Made by a program: the position numbers and the translations under genes
The notes under the pieces: generated by a model
Database searches by the model: none
Told to the model about the DNA's origin: nothing
The model's input: only the letters and a program-made list of their open reading frames with translations
In this document: piece after piece, positions 8,660-17,125 of the stretch
Numbering within the stretch: position 1 is the stretch's first letter
Layout of the letters: each line of letters begins with the position of its first letter
DNA from: Dehalococcoidia bacterium
GTDB taxonomy: Bacteria; Chloroflexota; Dehalococcoidia; Lucifugimonadales; UBA6952
Length of the DNA stretch: 64,000 bases
Assembly: GCA_022450525.1 (NCBI GenBank)
Contig: JAKUQA010000004.1
Coordinates: 1 to 64,000 of the forward strand
Direction of reading: 5' to 3'

Positions 8660-9691
8660 ATGACAAATCAAAGCAATGATTGGGAATTTGGATTAAGAAC
8701 TGAAGGCCATATTGGTGATAATGGGAATAGAGAATCAGTAATCCTTGGTGAAGGAAAATATAAATATAAACTATCTGGTAATGATTGGGGAGATTTACCT
8801 GATGGATGGACTTACAAAGAAGCTACTTCTGTAGCTGTTGATCACTCTGATAATGTATGGATATTTAACCGAGGAACATGCCCAGTTATTGTGATGGATC
8901 CAACAGGAAAAATAATAAATACATGGGGTGAAGGCTTATTTTCAAATCCACATTCTGTTACCGTTGCTCCTGATGGAAATATTTTCTTAGTAGACAATGG
9001 AGACAGTACGGTTAGAAAATATACACCAGAGGGTAAGTTGTTAATGATGCTTGGTACACCAAACGAACCCGCTCCTAAAATGAGTGGAATACCATTTAAT
9101 CGACCAACTAAAGTTGCAATTGACCCCAATAATGGTGATATTTATGTTACTGATGGTTACTCCAACGCAAGAGTACATAAATACACACCTGATGGAAAAC
9201 TTCTATTTTCATGGGGAGAATCTGGAACCAGTGATGGCCAATTTAATATTGTTCATGATATAGCGATAGATAGTGAAGGTTGGCTATATATAGCTGACCG
9301 AGAAAATCACAGAATACAAATATTTGATTCAAATGGTAATTATGAAACACAATTTGGTAACCTTTCTAGAGCAGCAGCTTTAAGCATTAAAAATGAAAAT
9401 AATACAGATATTGTCTACGTAGGTGAATACTTCTGTGGAATAGGAACTAACGACATTGGTATGGATCTGGGACCACGAGTTAGTATATTAAACACCAAAG
9501 GACAATTAATAGCTAGGGTTGGTCGAGAAAGCTATGGAGAACAACCTGGTAGATTTTTTTCTCCCCACGGAATTGCAGTAGACTCAAAAGGTGACATTTA
9601 TGTTGCAGAAGTTGCATATACTGATTATGGCAGTAGAATGGATCCTCCAAAAATATTAAGATCAATGCAAAAACTTGAACTAATTAATTAA
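8660..9691 (+). CDS. PAL-like NHL beta-propeller with conserved zinc site
   Basis: A 343-residue six-bladed NHL propeller with no signal peptide. It follows peptidyl-alpha-hydroxyglycine alpha-amidating lyase (PAL) blade by blade. By eye, the residues matching PAL's three zinc histidines are His98 (NPHSV), His199 (VHDIAI) and His303 (SPHGIA). The catalytic Arg and Tyr match Arg71 (NRG) and Tyr167 (TDGYSN). The Asp after the last PAL His is Gly here. PAL cleaves an alpha-hydroxyglycine C-N bond; a bacterial homologue may act on a small carbinolamide or related compound. A clear GGAG site precedes the ATG. The neighbours (Gal80-like oxidoreductase, VOC protein) suggest a catabolic operon. Confidence 0.82.
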   Translation: MTNQSNDWEFGLRTEGHIGDNGNRESVILGEGKYKYKLSGNDWGDLPDGWTYKEATSVAVDHSDNVWIFNRGTCPVIVMDPTGKIINTWGEGLFSNPHSVTVAPDGNIFLVDNGDSTVRKYTPEGKLLMMLGTPNEPAPKMSGIPFNRPTKVAIDPNNGDIYVTDGYSNARVHKYTPDGKLLFSWGESGTSDGQFNIVHDIAIDSEGWLYIADRENHRIQIFDSNGNYETQFGNLSRAAALSIKNENNTDIVYVGEYFCGIGTNDIGMDLGPRVSILNTKGQLIARVGRESYGEQPGRFFSPHGIAVDSKGDIYVAEVAYTDYGSRMDPPKILRSMQKLELIN

Positions 9692-9702
9692 AGGATACAT
9701 AT

Positions 9703-10143
9703 ATGATAACTGGACTAAATCACAGTGGATTTATCGTGGAAGACATAGAAAAAATGAAATCCTTTTACTGTGATGTTTTAGGTTTAAAAATAGAAAGAGA
9801 AGTAGATAGTATTGCCCCACCTAGCGGAGATCATACAGGATTTCCTGATGCAAAAAGAAAACTAGTTTTTGTTGGCGCTGGGGGAGAACATTTAGTAGAA
9901 CTTGTTTATTTTATAAACCCCAAAAGTCCTCAGGGACATTTAAACCGAAACCAATTGGGAGCCTCTCATATTTGTTTTAATGTAGATAGTATATCTGAAA
10001 TATATCAATCTTTATCGGAAAAGGGTATAAAGTTTGTTACTGAACCCAAATATACTACTAATGCTGAAGGAAAAAAACGTGGAGTATGTTATGCACAAGA
10101 CCCTGAAGGTAACTGGTTAGAATTTATTGGAGAAGATCAGTAA
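9703..10143 (+). CDS. VOC (glyoxalase/dioxygenase fold) protein
   Basis: A 146-residue vicinal-oxygen-chelate protein with two beta-alpha-beta-beta-beta units. Likely metal ligands are the His in GLNHSGF near the start, the Glu in LVELVYF at the end of the first unit, the His in GASHICF, and the Glu in NWLEFIGE near the end. The H-E-H-E pattern is that of lyases, epimerases or isomerases in this superfamily. It follows the PAL-like gene by 11 bp in the same operon. Substrate unknown. Confidence 0.85.
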   Translation: MITGLNHSGFIVEDIEKMKSFYCDVLGLKIEREVDSIAPPSGDHTGFPDAKRKLVFVGAGGEHLVELVYFINPKSPQGHLNRNQLGASHICFNVDSISEIYQSLSEKGIKFVTEPKYTTNAEGKKRGVCYAQDPEGNWLEFIGEDQ

Positions 10144-10148
10144 ATAAT

Positions 10149-10334
10149 ATGGAAGAAACTTTAGTTTGGAGTAAACCTGGAGGAGGAATTCTTTGTCGGA
10201 AATGTGCTGAAAAAGAATATAGGTCTGACATAACAAAACTTCCTCAAGGAGTCTTCCTTTCAGAAATAACGAACAACAAGTACGATATGAATATAATTAC
10301 ACAATGTATAGATTGTAATAAAAAACTTATCTAA
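10149..10334 (+). CDS. Zinc-ribbon miniprotein
   Basis: A 61-residue protein with two CxxC pairs: CRKC at residues 16-19 and CIDC near the C-terminus, 35 residues apart, fitting a single zinc ribbon. It starts 5 bp after the VOC gene, so it is in the same operon. No family recognised. It could bind zinc structurally or act as a small adaptor. Confidence 0.6.
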   Translation: MEETLVWSKPGGGILCRKCAEKEYRSDITKLPQGVFLSEITNNKYDMNIITQCIDCNKKLI

Positions 10335-10338
10335 ATGA

Positions 10339-10367
10339 TTGAGCTTCGGAAATAACACTGGTATAGT
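10339..10367 (+). promoter_or_regulatory. Promoter of malate synthase gene
   Basis: -35 TTGAGC (10339-10344), a 17-bp spacer, and -10 TATAGT (10362-10367) with an upstream TGG, making an extended -10 (CTGGTATAGT). It lies 42 bp before the glcB start. The same ten bases occur before the glutamate dehydrogenase gene. Confidence 0.65.
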
Positions 10368-10408
10368 CTAGGAAATTAATTGTCCCAAATAAATAAAAAG
10401 AGTTATCT

Positions 10409-12595
10409 ATGAACATTGAGTATATTGAAATTGAAAATATAAAAATAGCAAAGCCTTTGTATGATTTAGTAGAACAAGAAATTATTCCAAATACAGGAAT
10501 AAATACAAATCATTTTTGGACCTCATTTGGATCTATCATAAATGATTTAGAACCTGATAATCGTTCCTTACTTAATAAAAGGACAGATATTCAAAATAAT
10601 ATTAATTCTTGGCATGATAATCAAAAATCAAAAAGATTTAATATCGAAGAATATAAAACATTCCTGAAAGACATTGGTTATTTAACCCCAGATGCTCCTG
10701 ATTTTCAAATCACTACAACCAATGTGGATGAAGAAATTTCATCTATTGCAGGACCCCAACTTGTTGTTCCAGTGGATAACGCCAGATTTGCCATCAACGC
10801 TGCAAATGCAAGATGGTGGAGTCTATATGACTCTTTGTATGGCACAGACATTATTTCAGAAGATAATAATGGTGAAAAAGGTACGAGTTATAATCCTCAT
10901 AGAGGTGCTAAGGTTGTTGCTTATTGTTCAATTTTACTCGACTCAATATTTGGTTTACAAAATTCAAGTTTTGCACATGTCTCAAACTTTTCTCTTAAAG
11001 GGGATGATACATCCAAAGAGCTTGTTATAACACTTAGCAATGAACAAGAAACAAACTTATTAAATCCCTCAAACTTTGTTGGGTACATTCAGAACAATGA
11101 AGGTGAATTAACAAGTATCTTGCTTAAAAACAATAATCTCCATATAGAAATTCAAATTGATCGTAGCCACCCCATTGGGATACAACATTCAGCCGGAATT
11201 AAAGATGTTCTTATTGAATCCGCAATAACTACAATTCAAGATTTTGAAGACTCAGTTGCTGCTGTTGATGTATTCGATAAAGTTATAGCTTATAGAAATT
11301 GGACCGAATTAATGAAAGGAACTTGTACTTCAACTTTAGAAAAAGATGGCAAAGTTATTGAACGTACTCTTAATCCTGATAAAAATTTCAAAACACCTGA
11401 TGGTAAAGATTTAACTCTTCACGGTAGAAGCTTATTACTAGTTAGAAACGTTGGTATTCATATGTATACTAATGCAGTTATAAATCAAAGTGGCGAAGAA
11501 ATACCTGAAGGTTTTCTTGATGCAATGATTACTTCTCTTGCAGCCCTACATGATATTCAAGGTAAAACGAAATATTCGAACAGTAGAACTAAAAGTATGT
11601 ATATTGTTAAGCCCAAAATGCATGGTCCTGAAGAAGTTGCCTTCACAGTAAAATTATTTGAAAGAATTGAAAAAGCACTAGGGTTAGAAAAAAATACCCT
11701 GAAAATTGGAATTATGGATGAAGAAAGAAGAACTACAGTTAACCTTAAGCAATGTATATATGAGGCAAGAGAACGAATAATATTTATCAATACTGGGTTT
11801 TTAGATCGAACAGGTGATGAAATACATACTAGTATGGAAGCAGGGCCGGTTTTACCAAAAGGTGAAATACGAACTCAACCCTGGATCAAAGCTTATGAAG
11901 ATCAAAATGTTGACATAGGTATTGAATCAGGTCTTGTTGGTACTGCTCAGATTGGAAAAGGTATGTGGGCAATGCCAGATGAAATGAAAGCTATGATGGC
12001 AGCAAAAATATCTCATCCTGAATCTGGCGCTAATACTGCATGGGTTCCATCTCCTACTGCTGCAGCCCTACACGCAATTCATTATCATATGGTTAATGTT
12101 AACCAAATTCAAAAAGATATTTCAATAAGAGACTCTATCAATCTAAATGATATATTAACTCCACCCCTCATGGATAAAAAACTATCTGAAAATGAAATTC
12201 TTCAAGAATTAGAAAATAACGCTCAAGGAATATTAGGTTACGTTTCAAGATGGGTAGGCCAAGGTATTGGTTGTTCAAAAATTCCAGACATAAATAATAT
12301 TGGTTTGATGGAAGACAGAGCAACACTACGAATTTCTAGCCAACACATATCAAACTGGTTATATCATGATATAACCAGTCAAGAAGAAGTAGTCACAGTA
12401 TTTAAGAAAATGGCAAAAATTGTTGATGAACAAAACAAAGGTGACAACAATTATATTCCTATGTCCAGCGACTATGATAAAAGTATAGAATTCCAGGCGG
12501 CACTAGACTTAGTCTTTTTGGGTAGAGAAACTACAAATGGTTATACAGAACCTGTTCTCCATACGAAAAGGGCTGAGGCAAAAAATAGAAATTAA
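10409..12595 (+). CDS. glcB: Malate synthase G
   Basis: A 728-residue single-chain malate synthase G, close to the usual length. It condenses glyoxylate and acetyl-CoA to malate in the cytoplasm. Supporting motifs are LHGRSLLLVRNVGIHMYTNA (the region holding the catalytic Arg in the family), IHTSMEAGPVLPKGE, PWIKAYEDQNV and QIGKGMWAMPDEM, whose Asp matches the catalytic base. It is a lone gene with its own promoter; no isocitrate lyase or glycolate oxidase lies in the window, so the glyoxylate source is not evident. Confidence 0.96.
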   Translation: MNIEYIEIENIKIAKPLYDLVEQEIIPNTGINTNHFWTSFGSIINDLEPDNRSLLNKRTDIQNNINSWHDNQKSKRFNIEEYKTFLKDIGYLTPDAPDFQITTTNVDEEISSIAGPQLVVPVDNARFAINAANARWWSLYDSLYGTDIISEDNNGEKGTSYNPHRGAKVVAYCSILLDSIFGLQNSSFAHVSNFSLKGDDTSKELVITLSNEQETNLLNPSNFVGYIQNNEGELTSILLKNNNLHIEIQIDRSHPIGIQHSAGIKDVLIESAITTIQDFEDSVAAVDVFDKVIAYRNWTELMKGTCTSTLEKDGKVIERTLNPDKNFKTPDGKDLTLHGRSLLLVRNVGIHMYTNAVINQSGEEIPEGFLDAMITSLAALHDIQGKTKYSNSRTKSMYIVKPKMHGPEEVAFTVKLFERIEKALGLEKNTLKIGIMDEERRTTVNLKQCIYEARERIIFINTGFLDRTGDEIHTSMEAGPVLPKGEIRTQPWIKAYEDQNVDIGIESGLVGTAQIGKGMWAMPDEMKAMMAAKISHPESGANTAWVPSPTAAALHAIHYHMVNVNQIQKDISIRDSINLNDILTPPLMDKKLSENEILQELENNAQGILGYVSRWVGQGIGCSKIPDINNIGLMEDRATLRISSQHISNWLYHDITSQEEVVTVFKKMAKIVDEQNKGDNNYIPMSSDYDKSIEFQAALDLVFLGRETTNGYTEPVLHTKRAEAKNRN

Positions 12596-12621
12596 CTTCT
12601 AATAATTAATTCGTATTAGTA

Positions 12622-12873
12622 TTACTGTTGTGCTCTAGGTCGAGCTTCGTTAACGACAAGTGATCGGCCATCAAATTCTTTACCGTTAAGTCCTTCGATG
12701 GCTTTCTTAGCGTCTTCATCAGAACTCATCTCAACAAAACCAAAACCTCGTGATCGATTTGTTTCTCGGTCTAATATGATTTTAGCTGAAACAACTTCAC
12801 CATATTCACTAAAGATTTCTGCTAAATCTTCATCTCTACTTCTATATGGTAGATTAGCGCAATAAATATTCAT
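12622..12873 (-). CDS. Single-RRM RNA-binding protein
   Basis: An 83-residue RNA recognition motif protein. RNP2 is IYCANLPY (3-10) and RNP1 is RGFGFVEM (42-49), both with the aromatic residues that stack on RNA. It lacks the Gly-rich tail of many cyanobacterial homologues. Bacterial single-RRM proteins are often cold-induced RNA chaperones; that role is inferred. An AGGAGAA site precedes the ATG. It converges with malate synthase. Confidence 0.93.
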   Translation of the reverse strand: MNIYCANLPYRSRDEDLAEIFSEYGEVVSAKIILDRETNRSRGFGFVEMSSDEDAKKAIEGLNGKEFDGRSLVVNEARPRAQQ

Positions 12874-12975
12874 TCTTTCTCCTAATTTGGATTTTTTTCA
12901 AATCCAGTCTTCCAAATATATCATAACTACTATAACAGATATGTATAATAATTCAATTGTATTCGGGTTAAGGTT

Positions 12976-13470
12976 TTAATAAGATAGATCAGAAATTACT
13001 ATACTATTGGGAATTTTCTTTAACTCTTCTGGATTTATTTTAACTTTTGTTGAACGGCTACCCGACCCAACAATTAAATAATCCAATTGAAATAGTTTAT
13101 CATCCAAATAAATGGTTAGGTTGTCTGGTAACCCAAAAATTGTAACTCCGCCTATCATCATCCCTGTAAGATTTTTTGTATCTTCTGCTGAGGCAAAAGA
13201 TACTTTTGAAACCTCCATTAATTTTCTTACTGTTTTGTTCACATCAAGTTTATAAGAAGCGAGAACTAGACAAGCTACAAAAGATTTAGGTTCTTTTTTT
13301 GAAGCTACAATAATCGTATTTCCACTATTTTCGACAGGATAATTATACTTTTCACAGAATGCTGCTGTATCTGCAAAATCCGGATCGATTTCTATTATTT
13401 CATGTTCAATATTATAATCTTTTAAATATTTTTCTACTAAATGCTGAATATTTATTGAAGAACTATCCAT
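12976..13470 (-). CDS. YbaK/EbsC-type aminoacyl-tRNA deacylase
   Basis: A 164-residue YbaK/ProX-like editing-domain protein. Family members remove mischarged amino acids from tRNA (for example Cys or Ala from tRNA-Pro). Typical features are the IIVASKKEPKSFVACLVLAS strand with the key Lys, and GMMIGGVTIFGLP near the ligand pocket. It lies 24 bp downstream of a membrane-protein gene on the same strand. The tRNA specificity cannot be assigned. Confidence 0.88.
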   Translation of the reverse strand: MDSSSINIQHLVEKYLKDYNIEHEIIEIDPDFADTAAFCEKYNYPVENSGNTIIVASKKEPKSFVACLVLASYKLDVNKTVRKLMEVSKVSFASAEDTKNLTGMMIGGVTIFGLPDNLTIYLDDKLFQLDYLIVGSGSRSTKVKINPEELKKIPNSIVISDLSY

Positions 13471-13494
13471 TTATAAATAACCTTCCGCTTATAT

Positions 13495-14019
13495 TTAAAA
13501 TTTCACCTTTTCAATAATTTCTATCAAAGTATAGTTATCTAAAATCTTGTTAACATGTAATACATACTCTTGTAACAATTTAATACTCATAATAGGAATT
13601 ATTAAAAACCCTACATTTTTCCTAGTTATTTGTAAATCATCCTTATATAAACGAAGTAATGCTATAACGATAATCCAAAATTCAAAAAAGTTAGGGAATA
13701 GAAATAAGATCCATCTTTTTTGAAAAACCTCAAAAAGAATCATGCCAATTATACGATAAGAAAATAAGATAATACCTATTTTTTTTGCTTGGACATTAAA
13801 TCTAAATAAAACAATAAAAAAAGTTATCATATAGATAAAATCAAGAAATTTATCTAATAATTGATAATTATTTACGCCACCCAAATCTATGTAATTCATC
13901 AAAATTAGATCAGAAAAATCAATGATAATTACTATTAATGCACCCCAAAAGGGATTAACTAAAACAGGAAAAGAACCGAGTGTTCGAAATATTACAATGA
14001 TTATTTCTTCAGTTGTCAT
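13495..14019 (-). CDS. Multi-pass membrane protein, unknown family
   Basis: A 174-residue protein with about five hydrophobic segments and a short charged C-terminal tail. No family recognised. It starts 12 bp after the large alpha/beta hydrolase gene and ends 24 bp before the YbaK gene, so the three are probably co-transcribed. No ribosome site is obvious. Function unknown. Confidence 0.65.
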   Translation of the reverse strand: MTTEEIIIVIFRTLGSFPVLVNPFWGALIVIIIDFSDLILMNYIDLGGVNNYQLLDKFLDFIYMITFFIVLFRFNVQAKKIGIILFSYRIIGMILFEVFQKRWILFLFPNFFEFWIIVIALLRLYKDDLQITRKNVGFLIIPIMSIKLLQEYVLHVNKILDNYTLIEIIEKVKF

Positions 14020-14031
14020 AATAAATTTAGA

Positions 14032-15984
14032 TTATTGGGACTGTATTGCTTCCCATCTTTCTCCTGCACCATTTACTATACCTTCAATATCTTCAGACAA
14101 TATATATTTTTCGCTTGCTAAAGATTCAGCAGAAGCTCTTATCTTTGTTAGATAATCGTCTTTAGATATGTATCTTTTTTCTATAGAATCCCTTGGGTCT
14201 CCATCTTGTTCTTTCTCAGTTTCTGTTCGTGGAAATGGAATGACTGAGCCTTGAAGTGGCATAAAATGACCTTCTCCACCAATATCTGCGTGCCGTAGTG
14301 CCCAACCTGTATGAGTGCCTAATGGCACTTGTAAATCAGGAAGTCTGACTCCAGAAATCTCATTACAGTCATCATCTATTGCTGAAACTAAGGTTCCAAA
14401 TGGCTCACCTTCAACTGCAGGATATGTGTGAATTCCTTCATCAACATTGTCCCCATATGATAATCTTTGTCTAACTGGTAAAGCCTTCAAAAATCCTATC
14501 TTAGGTACTCTTTCAAAAGATTCCATAAGACTTTCTCTAGTAACTGCTGTCTTATCGTCTATCCTTGGATATTGGCTAACAGGCGGTTCAATTCCATCCC
14601 TTACCCATTTATCCAAATTATCATAGACTGCCCTTTGCAAAGGACGATAATCAATTGTATTTGAAAAATGTTTTTGTCTTAATGCTTCGGGTGCTGGAGT
14701 TTTAGTAAGAGGAAGAGAACCTGCACCATGTTTTGTTCCTGAAAAAAGATATACTCTTACATTTTCAGGAGGATTGACATCAAAAGAGCCTGTAGCATCT
14801 GTATGTGCTAAAGAAGCTCCACTCCACCAATATTCGACATCAGAATTTGTTGCAATTATCTTTGGCATCGCATTTTTAGATTCTAATCTCCATAATAAAC
14901 TATCTTTTATATTTGAAATAGGGTCATGGGTTTCAACATATGCAAGAGCTTTTACATTCCCAACATTCCTCATATGGTTACTTGAAGGTTGACCAAATCT
15001 CATGTTAAATTCGCCTAAACGAGAGCTTCCTGTGTGAGGAAGCAAGCCGTCATATACAATTCTATTGTCCTCATCTAGATTCAATCCTAAATATGCAAAC
15101 TCTCTTACAAACCTTCCACTTTGTGAGGCTCCAAATGCATAAGCCTTAGTAATATTTCCAGCACAAGGATTTCCCTGCTCCTCAGTGGCATATCTAAAAA
15201 AACTTGAACAATCTCTCATTGCTAAAAAGCCCAAACCAATTACAGGAGCACCGACAGTATTGTATATAATTTCGTACACTTTTCCCGATTTAAATCCTTT
15301 AGGTAAACATATAAAATTTGCATCCCGGACTTCTTCACCATCTGCCCATCTTGCAAAAGACCATTCATTTCTAGGTATATTAGTAATTGGTCCATCTGGC
15401 CAGTCTCGTTCAATCAAAGTAGCATTTTCATCATTTAAATTTGCTGTGGGTAAAGGGTTATGTTGTCTATCTGAAAGTAATAACTCATAAGAATCTTCCC
15501 CTAAATCAAATTGTTGATAAGTTTGGCCAATTAATTGTTCCCCATTTTTGTCTAATGCTTCCGGTACATGAAGTCGAATTCTTCCATCTGGTACGTCTGT
15601 CTGCCAACCACAAAATACTACCACGGTACCTTTTTTCATAAGAAAGCCATTACCTAGATGGGGGTCTTCATTTGAAACTCTTTGTTCTGCATTATTGAAA
15701 GCCAAAACAGTCCTATTTCCCCTGTTTACAACATCAAAAAATAAGTTTGAATCTGACTTCATAGATACTGGTTTTAATAACTGTATATCGGATGAAAATT
15801 CTACTCTTCCTTCATTATTTGTAGGAATTAAGTCAATATCAGTTATAAGTTGACTATCAGGATGCTTCGGATCCACTGAATAATATAATCGTCCAGTAAT
15901 AAATTCGTATTCACCTATATCCTTGTATGCAGAATCATCTCCAATTGGTTTACGAGAAATGATCTCAAATCTAGTGGCTACCAT
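14032..15984 (-). CDS. Large alpha/beta hydrolase-domain protein
   Basis: A 650-residue protein matching the long 'alpha/beta hydrolase domain' family, in which an N-terminal beta-rich region precedes the hydrolase core. The nucleophile elbow is GASQSGRF (Ser in the middle), and an EGHFMPLQGS-type segment near the C-terminus may hold the catalytic His. No signal peptide is visible, so it is probably cytoplasmic. Members are inferred esterases, but substrates are largely unknown. The start at 15984 is preceded by an AAGG-like site. Confidence 0.82.
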   Translation of the reverse strand: MVATRFEIISRKPIGDDSAYKDIGEYEFITGRLYYSVDPKHPDSQLITDIDLIPTNNEGRVEFSSDIQLLKPVSMKSDSNLFFDVVNRGNRTVLAFNNAEQRVSNEDPHLGNGFLMKKGTVVVFCGWQTDVPDGRIRLHVPEALDKNGEQLIGQTYQQFDLGEDSYELLLSDRQHNPLPTANLNDENATLIERDWPDGPITNIPRNEWSFARWADGEEVRDANFICLPKGFKSGKVYEIIYNTVGAPVIGLGFLAMRDCSSFFRYATEEQGNPCAGNITKAYAFGASQSGRFVREFAYLGLNLDEDNRIVYDGLLPHTGSSRLGEFNMRFGQPSSNHMRNVGNVKALAYVETHDPISNIKDSLLWRLESKNAMPKIIATNSDVEYWWSGASLAHTDATGSFDVNPPENVRVYLFSGTKHGAGSLPLTKTPAPEALRQKHFSNTIDYRPLQRAVYDNLDKWVRDGIEPPVSQYPRIDDKTAVTRESLMESFERVPKIGFLKALPVRQRLSYGDNVDEGIHTYPAVEGEPFGTLVSAIDDDCNEISGVRLPDLQVPLGTHTGWALRHADIGGEGHFMPLQGSVIPFPRTETEKEQDGDPRDSIEKRYISKDDYLTKIRASAESLASEKYILSEDIEGIVNGAGERWEAIQSQ

Positions 15985-16082
15985 AGTAAAAATCCTAACC
16001 TTCCTTCACGATTGAAAATTTATCTACATAATACATATGCAGTAATATTGATACAATAGAATTACTCATTTATATTGTATGT

Positions 16083-17078
16083 ATGCAAACTAATGAACAA
16101 CTAAACATGGTAATACTTGATGACTACCATGAATTTTTTGAGAAGAAGGAAATTAATAAAAGTCTTCCCTCATTTGTTAAACTTACCATTTTAAATAAGC
16201 ATTTTGTAAATGAGGAAGAACTCATTAATGCTATGTATGATTACCATATAATCGTAGGTATAAGAGAAAGAACTGCTTTTCCAGAAACCGTTTTAAACTC
16301 ATTACCAAATCTTAAATTATTAATCACTACTGGGGGCCGAAATGCTTCATTTGACCTTGATGCTGCGACAAAAAATAATATTGTTGTATCTGGAACTCTA
16401 GGTGCTGGTGAAGGACCAGTAGACCTCACTTGGGGACTAATTATCAGTTTAGTAAGAGGTATCCATACCGAAGATAGATTAGCTAGAAATGGTATGTGGG
16501 GTACAATAGTAGGTCCAGCCTTAACTGGTAAGACACTTGGATTATTAGGATTAGGACATATTGGAAAGCTTGTTGCGCAGGTAGGTATTGCTTTTGGTAT
16601 GAATGTGATTGCCTGGAGCGAAAACTTAACACAACAAATAGCACGTCAACATGGAGTAAAATATGTAGACAAAAAAACGTTATTTACGGACTCTGATGTA
16701 CTATCAGTACATCTCAAACTGAGTGACCGAACTAGAGGAATTATAAGTAAAAAAGAACTATCTTTGATGAAGCCATCTTCTTATCTAATAAATACCTCAC
16801 GTGGACCAATTATTGATGAAAAATCACTGATTGATGCATTAAATACAATGAAAATCTCAGGGGCAGCAATTGATACTTTTGATATTGAACCATTACCAAT
16901 TAACCACCCATTATTTTCTACACCGAATACAATAATTACACCTCATATTGGCTATGTCACTAGAGAAGCTTATGAAATATATACCGAAGGTATTATTGAA
17001 AATGTATTAGCTTTTTTAAACCACAATCCCAAAAGAGTACTCAATCCTACTGTTTTGAAGGAATATTTCAGCAAATAA
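16083..17078 (+). CDS. D-2-hydroxyacid dehydrogenase
   Basis: A 331-residue NAD-dependent D-isomer 2-hydroxyacid dehydrogenase. The NAD motif is GLLGLGHIGK (153-162), and the catalytic trio is visible: Arg240 (NTSRGPI), Glu269 (DIEPLP) and His288 (TPHIGY). It interconverts a 2-oxo acid and a D-2-hydroxy acid. It is divergent from the large hydrolase gene and ends in a strong terminator shared with the convergent MmgE/PrpD gene. Substrate unknown; phosphoglycerate-type enzymes usually carry extra regulatory domains that are absent here. Confidence 0.92.
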   Translation: MQTNEQLNMVILDDYHEFFEKKEINKSLPSFVKLTILNKHFVNEEELINAMYDYHIIVGIRERTAFPETVLNSLPNLKLLITTGGRNASFDLDAATKNNIVVSGTLGAGEGPVDLTWGLIISLVRGIHTEDRLARNGMWGTIVGPALTGKTLGLLGLGHIGKLVAQVGIAFGMNVIAWSENLTQQIARQHGVKYVDKKTLFTDSDVLSVHLKLSDRTRGIISKKELSLMKPSSYLINTSRGPIIDEKSLIDALNTMKISGAAIDTFDIEPLPINHPLFSTPNTIITPHIGYVTREAYEIYTEGIIENVLAFLNHNPKRVLNPTVLKEYFSK

Positions 17079-17106
17079 AAATACCCTCTTTGAAGAGGGT
17101 ATTTTT
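17077..17106. terminator. Bidirectional intrinsic terminator
   Basis: A perfect 13-bp stem with a TTGA loop: AAAATACCCTCT on the left and AGAGGGTATTTT on the right, with A-run and T-run on either side. It lies between convergent genes (ends at 17078 and 17126), so it can stop transcription from both. Confidence 0.9.
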
Positions 17107-17125
17107 ATAAACTATTCTAATTTAC

